NCBI RefSeq assembly: GCF_900116545.1 | Contig: NZ_FPCK01000003.1 | Location: 124,001-188,000 of the forward strand | DNA length: 64,000 nucleotides | Origin: Devosia crocina | GTDB taxonomy: Bacteria; Pseudomonadota; Alphaproteobacteria; Rhizobiales; Devosiaceae | Direction of reading: 5' to 3' | Part shown: one piece after another, positions 59,745 to 64,000 of the stretch | How positions within the stretch are numbered: position 1 is the first letter of the stretch | How the letters are laid out: the number at the start of each line of letters is the position of its first letter | Made by a program: the position numbers and the translations under genes | The notes under the pieces: model-generated | The model's database searches: none | What the model saw: the letters and a program-made list of their open reading frames with translations, nothing else | Told to the model about the DNA's origin: nothing

Positions 59745-60340
59745 TGCTTTCCCACGATTTCGGCGCTGGATTTACCGAACCTGTGCGCGATGCGCAAAGC
59801 TGCTTCCGGGCCGTACTCGACGCCCTGGCGCACCCTGGAAAAGCGCAAAAACTGTTAGCATCCGGGCAACGTTTGGAGCCGCTTCAGGCGCAATTGGCTA
59901 GCATAATGTTGACCCTAAGCGACCACGACACGCCCATCTGGCTCTCGCCGGCGCTTCTTGAGGGTGATGTGTCAGGCTTTGTCGGATTTCACACCGGCGC
60001 ACCGATCGTGGGCGATCCGGCAAGGGCAAACTTTGCGTTCGTGGCCCTTGGCGACCCCTGGCCGAAACTCGCCGAATGCAATCTCGGGACGGATGAGTAT
60101 CCGGATCGCTCGACGACCATCGTGGCCGAAGTTCCGGCGTTAACCGGAGGCCCCAAGATGATGCTGGCGGGTCCAGGCATTGCCGGGACGCAAGAGTTTA
60201 CACCGGCCGGCCTGCCCGAGGATTTTTCCCTCCAATGGAGCGAAAACCGCGCGCTCTTTCCGCGCGGGGTCGACCTGTTGCTGATTGCCGATGATCAGGT
60301 GATCGGCCTGCCGCGCTCGAGCCGGATCGTGGAGGGCTAA
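59744..60340 (+). CDS. phnH: C-P lyase complex subunit PhnH
   Basis: 198 residues from the ATG at 59744. PLP-transferase-like fold without PLP; structural partner in the core. Landmarks: FTEPVRDAQSCFRAVLDALA, DHDTPIWLSPAL, and GVDLLLIADDQVIGLPR near the end. One base separates its stop from phnI. Confidence 0.95.
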   Translation: MLSHDFGAGFTEPVRDAQSCFRAVLDALAHPGKAQKLLASGQRLEPLQAQLASIMLTLSDHDTPIWLSPALLEGDVSGFVGFHTGAPIVGDPARANFAFVALGDPWPKLAECNLGTDEYPDRSTTIVAEVPALTGGPKMMLAGPGIAGTQEFTPAGLPEDFSLQWSENRALFPRGVDLLLIADDQVIGLPRSSRIVEG

Positions 60341-60341
60341 A

Positions 60342-61424
60342 ATGTATGTAGCCGTCAAGGGCGGGGAAGCCGCCATCGCCAATGCCCATCGCCTCCTTGC
60401 CGATCGCCGCCGCGGCGACCGCACGGTGCCCGCGCTCCGGCTCGACCAGATCGTCGAGCAGCTAGGGCTTGCGGTCGATCGGGCCATGGGAGAGGGCTCG
60501 CTTTATGATCGGGAACTGGCCGCGCTTGCCCTTATCCAGGCGCGAGGCGATCTGATCGAGGCGATCTTTCTTGTCCGCGCCTATCGTACGACGCTGCCGC
60601 GCTTTGGCTATTCCGAGCCAATCGACACCGGAGCGATGAGGATCGAGCGGCGCATTTCCGCAACCTTCAAGGATCTTCCCGGCGGGCAGATGCTGGGGCC
60701 GACGTTCGACTATACCCATCGCCTCCTCGATCCCAGCATTGTCGGAGCGGATGCCGATGCGCCGATGCAACGGGAGGCCGGGGACGAAGAGGCACCACGG
60801 GTGACGGATCTTCTCGGGCGAGAGGGGCTGATCGAGGCCGATGGGGCCCTTGCCGAAGGTGAGGACGTGGGCGATCTGACGCGCGAGCCGCTCGACTTTC
60901 CGCTCAATCGCGATCTGCGGCTGCAGGCGCTGGCGCGTGGCGACGAGGGCTTTTTGCTGGCACTCGGCTATTCGACGCAGCGCGGCTATGGGCGCACCCA
61001 TCCCTTTGTCGGGGAAATCCGCATTGGCGAGGTGGATGTGGAATTCGACATTCCCGAACTTGGTTTTGCCGTTAATCTGGGGCGTATCCGGGTGACCGAA
61101 TGCCAGATGGTCAACCAGTTCAAGGGCTCGGCAAAGATCCCGCCGCAATTTACGCGGGGCTATGGGCTGGTGTTCGGGCAAGCCGAACGCAAGGCCATGG
61201 CCATGTCGCTGGTCGACCGGGCCTTGCGGGCAAAAGAGTTCGGCGAGGACATCGTCGCGCCGGCGCAGGACGAGGAATTCGTCATTTCCCACTCGGACAA
61301 TGTGCAGGCGACGGGCTTCGTCGAGCATCTGAAACTGCCGCATTATGTGGATTTCCAGGCGGAGCTCGATTTGATCCGGCGGATGCGGGCGGAGTTCGAG
61401 GGGAAAAGGGAGGCGGCGGAGTGA
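60342..61424 (+). CDS. phnI: C-P lyase complex subunit PhnI
   Basis: 360 residues. Nucleosidase-like core subunit that, with PhnG, PhnH and PhnL, attaches phosphonate to the ribose of ATP. Begins MYVAVKGGEAAIANAHRLLA; typical TFDYTHRLLDPSIVGAD and the C-terminal HVEFDIPELGF-like VDVEFDIPELGFAVNLGRI. Followed by 319 bases filled with two repeats rather than by phnJ directly. Confidence 0.96.
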   Translation: MYVAVKGGEAAIANAHRLLADRRRGDRTVPALRLDQIVEQLGLAVDRAMGEGSLYDRELAALALIQARGDLIEAIFLVRAYRTTLPRFGYSEPIDTGAMRIERRISATFKDLPGGQMLGPTFDYTHRLLDPSIVGADADAPMQREAGDEEAPRVTDLLGREGLIEADGALAEGEDVGDLTREPLDFPLNRDLRLQALARGDEGFLLALGYSTQRGYGRTHPFVGEIRIGEVDVEFDIPELGFAVNLGRIRVTECQMVNQFKGSAKIPPQFTRGYGLVFGQAERKAMAMSLVDRALRAKEFGEDIVAPAQDEEFVISHSDNVQATGFVEHLKLPHYVDFQAELDLIRRMRAEFEGKREAAE

Positions 61425-61455
61425 TGGGCGTTTTTCCAAATGACATTCCCTCTCG

Positions 61456-61541
61456 CGCCGTCACCACCGGGCTTATCCCGGTGGTCCATGCGGCGCCGCG
61501 GCATGCTGTGGATCGCCGGGACAAGCCCGGCAATGACGGCG
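61456..61541. repeat. Palindromic repeat of the CCGGGCTTRTCCCGG type
   Basis: Two facing arms, CCGTCA-cca-CCGGGCTTATCCCGG and CCGGGACAAGCCCGG-caa-TGACGG, bracket a GGTCCATGCGGCGCCG centre. This GTCATTGCCGGGCTTGTCCCGGCGATCC style of repeat is widespread in alphaproteobacteria. Flanks carry a further match (CCAAATGACATTC / GAATG context). It lies in the phnI-phnJ gap, next to a RIME-like copy. Confidence 0.7.
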
Positions 61542-61584
61542 CGTTTGGAATGAGCGTATTTTCCGACACGCGCAGAGGAATGTT

Positions 61585-61712
61585 CCTCTCCTCCTCGGGG
61601 AGAGGTGGCTCGGGCAAAGCCCGAGTCGGTGAGGGGGATGCCGCCACTCTTGCTGAGGCATCCCCCTCATCCGCCCCTGCGGGGCACCTTCTCCCCGAGG
61701 GGGAGAAGAATA
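61585..61712. repeat. RIME-like mosaic element between phnI and phnJ
   Basis: First module: CCTCTCCTCCTCGGGGAGAGG, then TGGCTCGGGCAAAGCCCGAG and TCGGTGAGGGG. Second module: CCCCTCATCCGCCCCTGCGGGGC, then CTTCTCCCCGAGGGGGAGAAG. The same order and orientation as at 62655; variation is mostly compensatory in loops and arms, as in selected RNA or DNA hairpins. Confidence 0.85.
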
Positions 61713-61743
61713 AGAGGGCACCTGCTGCCTTGGAGAGCGTCCA

Positions 61744-62619
61744 ATGAACGCCGTCGCAAATTACAATTTTGCCTATCTCGACGAACAAACCAAAAGAATG
61801 ATCCGGCGGGCGATCCTGAAGGCCGTGGCGATCCCAGGCTATCAGGTGCCGTTTTCATCGCGCGAAATGCCCATGCCCTATGGCTGGGGGACGGGCGGGG
61901 TGCAGGTGACGGCTTCGATCATGGGGCCCGATGATGTGCTTAAGGTCATCGACCAGGGGGCGGACGATACGACCAATGCCGTGTCGATCCGGGCCTTTTT
62001 TGCCAAGGTGGCTGAGGTCAAGACCACCACGCATACCGCCGAAGCGACGATCATCCAGACGCGCCACCGCATTCCCGAGCGAAAACTCGAGGCGGGGCAG
62101 ATCCTTGTCTATCAAGTGCCGATCCCCGAGCCACTGCGTTTTCTCGAGCCGCGCGAAACCGAAACGCGCAAAATGCATGCGCTCGAGGAATATGGGCTGA
62201 TGCATGTCAAGCTTTACGAGGACATTGCCCGGCATGGGCGGATTGCAACGACCTATGCCTATCCGGTCAAGGTCGAAGGGCGCTATGTCATGGATCCCTC
62301 GCCGACGCCAAAATTCGACAATCCGAAAATGCACCGGAGCGAAGCGTTGCAGCTGTTCGGGGCCGGGCGCGAGCACCGGATCTATGCGGTGCCGCCCCAT
62401 ACCGATGTGGTGAGCCTCGACTTCGAAGATCATCCCTTCGAAATCCAGCAGTTCGAAAAGCCCTGTGCGCTCTGTGGGGCGGAAGGAGTTTATCTCGACG
62501 AGGTGATCCTCGATGACCGGGGCGGGCATATGCATGTGTGCTCGGATACCGATCACTGCGAGGAGCGGCGGGAGGCGGGGCTTATGGGCGTGATGGGGAC
62601 GAAGGAGGCGGCGGAGTGA
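61744..62619 (+). CDS. phnJ: C-P lyase catalytic subunit PhnJ (radical SAM)
   Basis: 291 residues. Radical-SAM enzyme that breaks the C-P bond. The [4Fe-4S] motif C-x2-C-x21-C is intact (CALCG ... HMHVC, about residues 240-268), and the extra conserved Cys follows six residues on (SDTDHC). N-terminal YNFAYLDEQTKRMIRRAILK and the Gly loop GWGTGGVQVTASIMG also match. Catalytically complete by motif. Confidence 0.97.
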   Translation: MNAVANYNFAYLDEQTKRMIRRAILKAVAIPGYQVPFSSREMPMPYGWGTGGVQVTASIMGPDDVLKVIDQGADDTTNAVSIRAFFAKVAEVKTTTHTAEATIIQTRHRIPERKLEAGQILVYQVPIPEPLRFLEPRETETRKMHALEEYGLMHVKLYEDIARHGRIATTYAYPVKVEGRYVMDPSPTPKFDNPKMHRSEALQLFGAGREHRIYAVPPHTDVVSLDFEDHPFEIQQFEKPCALCGAEGVYLDEVILDDRGGHMHVCSDTDHCEERREAGLMGVMGTKEAAE

Positions 62620-62654
62620 TGCGCTTCGATCCTGCAACCAACCGCAGTCCCATT

Positions 62655-62780
62655 CCTCTCCCCCTCGGGGAGAGGTGGCTCGGCGAAGCCGAGTCGGTGA
62701 GGGGCATATCTCCACTCTCGCTGAAGCATCCCCCTCATCCGGCGCTGCGCGCCACCTTCTCCCCAAGGGGGAGAAGAATA
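62655..62780. repeat. RIME-like mosaic element between phnJ and phnK
   Basis: Near-identical in plan to 61585-61712: CCTCTCCCCCTCGGGGAGAGG, TGGCTCGGCGAAGCCGAG, TCGGTGAGGGG, then CCCCTCATCCGGCGCTGCGCGCC and CTTCTCCCCAAGGGGGAGAAG with AATA. It fills most of the 195-base gap before phnK. Confidence 0.85.
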
Positions 62781-62814
62781 GAGTCCGTGTTTGCCTCCTG
62801 CTCTGGAGCTTTCC

Positions 62815-63591
62815 ATGTCTGACGAGCCACTCCTCCGCGTAAACAACCTGACCAAATATTACGGCGCCCGGCTCGGCTGCGCCGATGTCAGTTTCGAGCT
62901 TTATCCAGGTGAAGTCCTCGCCATCGTGGGCGAGAGCGGGTCGGGCAAGACAACCTTGCTCAATACGCTTTCGGCCAATCTCGAGCCGAGTTCGGGCGAG
63001 GCGCTTTATCGGATGCGGGACGAAACTTGGCGCGATATCTATGCGCTGTCCGAGGCCGAGCGCCGGTTTCTGACGCGGACCGATTGGGGGTTCGTGCATC
63101 AGAACCCGGCCGATGGATTGCGCATGAGCGTGTCGGCCGGCGCCAATGTCGGCGAGCGGCTGATGGCGGTGGGGGATCGCCATTATGGACGCATTCGCGA
63201 CACCGCGCTCGATTGGCTCGGGCGCGTCGAGATTGCCGCGGACCGGATCGATGACCAGCCGCGCAGCTTTTCGGGCGGCATGCGCCAACGCTTGCAGATT
63301 GCGCGCAATCTCGTGACCGGCCCGAGGCTCGTCTTCATGGACGAGCCGACCGGTGGGCTCGATGTGTCGGTGCAGGCAAGGCTGCTCGATCTCGTGCGGC
63401 AGCTCGTGAGCGAGCTGGGGCTTTCCGCCATTGTGGTCACCCATGACCTGGCTGTCGCGCGGCTGTTGTCGCATCGCATGATGGTGATGAAAGGCGGGCA
63501 CGTCATCGAAGCGGGGCTGACGGACCGGGTGCTCGATGATCCGCGGGAGCCCTATACGCAGCTGCTGGTCAGCTCGATCTTGCAGGTGTGA
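62815..63591 (+). CDS. phnK: C-P lyase ABC-type subunit PhnK
   Basis: 258 residues from the ATG at 62815 (GGAG at 6 bases). ABC ATPase without a transporter partner that binds the C-P lyase core: Walker A AIVGESGSGKTTLLNTL, Q-loop WGFVHQNPADGLRM, signature SFSGGMRQRLQIARNL, Walker B RLVFMDEPTGGLD. Functions in complex remodelling rather than transport. Confidence 0.95.
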   Translation: MSDEPLLRVNNLTKYYGARLGCADVSFELYPGEVLAIVGESGSGKTTLLNTLSANLEPSSGEALYRMRDETWRDIYALSEAERRFLTRTDWGFVHQNPADGLRMSVSAGANVGERLMAVGDRHYGRIRDTALDWLGRVEIAADRIDDQPRSFSGGMRQRLQIARNLVTGPRLVFMDEPTGGLDVSVQARLLDLVRQLVSELGLSAIVVTHDLAVARLLSHRMMVMKGGHVIEAGLTDRVLDDPREPYTQLLVSSILQV

Positions 63592-63721
63592 CCCCCCTCA
63601 TCCGGCGCTGCGCGCCACCTTCTCCCCGAGAGGGAGAAGAATAGGCCTCCACTCCCGCGACACATGCGGAGCCATTCCTCTCCCTCTCGGGGAGAGGGTG
63701 CCCGAAGGGCGGGTGAGGGGG
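63592..63721. repeat. RIME-like mosaic element between phnK and phnL
   Basis: The two modules of the preceding copies appear in swapped order: first CCCCTCATCCGGCGCTGCGCGCC with CTTCTCCCCGAGAGGGAGAAG-AATA, then CCTCTCCCTCTCGGGGAGAGG with GTGCCCGAAGGGCGGGTGAGGGG. Module swapping is what mosaic means for RIME-type elements. It begins at the base after the phnK stop. Confidence 0.85.
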
Positions 63722-63747
63722 AAACGCAACAATCAGAGATGTGTGAC

Positions 63748-64000
63748 ATGACCGCTTTACGCGTAAGAAATCTGGCAAAAACTTTCACCATGCATCTGCG
63801 CGGGGGGATCAGCCTGCCGGTGGTGGAGAATGTCACCTTCGATGTCGCCCCTGGCGAGTGCGTGGTGCTCGGCGGGCCATCGGGGGCTGGCAAGTCGTCC
63901 ATTCTGAAAATGGTCTATGGCAATTATGGCGTTGACCGGGGCGCGGTCGAAATCGCGCATGAGGGCGCGATGGTGGACCTCGCCAGTGCCGATCCACGCA
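63748..64000 (+). CDS. phnL: C-P lyase ABC-type subunit PhnL, partial
   Basis: 84 codons before the right edge. MTALRVRNLAKTFTMHLRGG at the start and Walker A VVLGGPSGAGKSSILKMVYG identify PhnL, the ABC-like subunit needed for phosphonate-ribose attachment. Signature and Walker B lie outside. The ribosome site is weak (AGAG). In line with phnGHIJK. Confidence 0.93.
   Translation, partial: MTALRVRNLAKTFTMHLRGGISLPVVENVTFDVAPGECVVLGGPSGAGKSSILKMVYGNYGVDRGAVEIAHEGAMVDLASADPR

Noticed and set aside
61424..61743. Small gene in the phnI-phnJ gap
   Set aside because: The open frames there read through two palindromic repeat families and have no ribosome site; they are repeat-derived.
1..64000. Mobile elements, prophage, CRISPR arrays, tRNA or rRNA genes
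   Set aside because: No transposase, integrase, phage structural protein, regularly spaced direct repeats, or cloverleaf with CCA-type end was recognised anywhere in the window.

Overview
The window is GC-rich, densely coded bacterial chromosome. It looks like an alphaproteobacterium of the Hyphomicrobiales: the chemotaxis gene set (STAS protein, sink CheY, CheA, CheW, CheR, CheB, second CheY, CheD and a CheT-like protein) is that of Sinorhizobium-type che loci, and mosaic palindromic intergenic repeats of the rhizobial RIME type occur. A Devosia/Pelagibacterium-like organism is a guess from overall protein character, not shown here. No tRNA, rRNA, CRISPR, insertion sequence or prophage was recognised.

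Layout. 1-9.8 kb: a chemotaxis locus on the minus strand in two blocks (STAS-cheY-cheA-cheW, and cheD-cheR-cheB-cheY, the last cut by the left edge). The blocks are separated by a terminator, three non-chemotaxis genes and a divergent cheT-like gene. 9.9-17.3 kb: metabolic and accessory genes (SAF-domain dehydrogenase, quinone oxidoreductase-like protein, siderophore-interacting flavoprotein with a possible IRO box, DUF2726 protein, exported proteins, pseudouridine catabolism psuK-psuG). 17.3-23.2 kb: putrescine-type ABC importer potFGHI, then a compact RNA element with a 22-codon reading frame, then purU. 23.3-30.8 kb: Rrf2 regulator, Kef-type antiporter with a long acidic tail, RecD-like helicase, FAH hydrolase, aldo/keto reductase, DMT exporter, YCII protein.

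30.8-53.1 kb: a large extracellular polysaccharide locus. It has a polyprenyl-phosphate sugar transferase, four glycosyltransferases, a flippase, an O-antigen-ligase-type polymerase, two chain-length (PCP) proteins, a polysaccharide deacetylase, two GNAT-like proteins, and two carrier-protein modules: AsnB-like amidotransferase + ACP + NadE-like synthetase, and ACP + AMP-forming ligase + fold-III PLP decarboxylase. The carrier modules suggest an amino-acid- or amine-derived decoration of the polymer; this is inference. A perfect TTAA-N7-TTAA (CtrA-type) site lies upstream of the asnB-like gene, and a short C-terminal relic of an AMP ligase lies between the first ACP and nadE.

53.1-56.6 kb: gamma-glutamyl-polyamine catabolism (puuA, puuB) with a divergent PuuD-like protein that has lost its catalytic cysteine. 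56.6-64 kb: phosphonate C-P lyase genes phnMN, divergent regulator phnF with a perfect palindromic operator, and phnGHIJKL (phnL cut by the right edge). Mosaic repeats sit at each of the phnI/J, phnJ/K and phnK/L junctions.

The most unusual signals are the potI-purU RNA element (a full-length Shine-Dalgarno that can pair with a perfect anti-SD just after the small frame), the shared acidic-x-E-x-F C-termini of CheD and the CheT-like protein, the cysteine-less PuuD homologue, and the double carrier-protein polysaccharide locus with its ligase relic.
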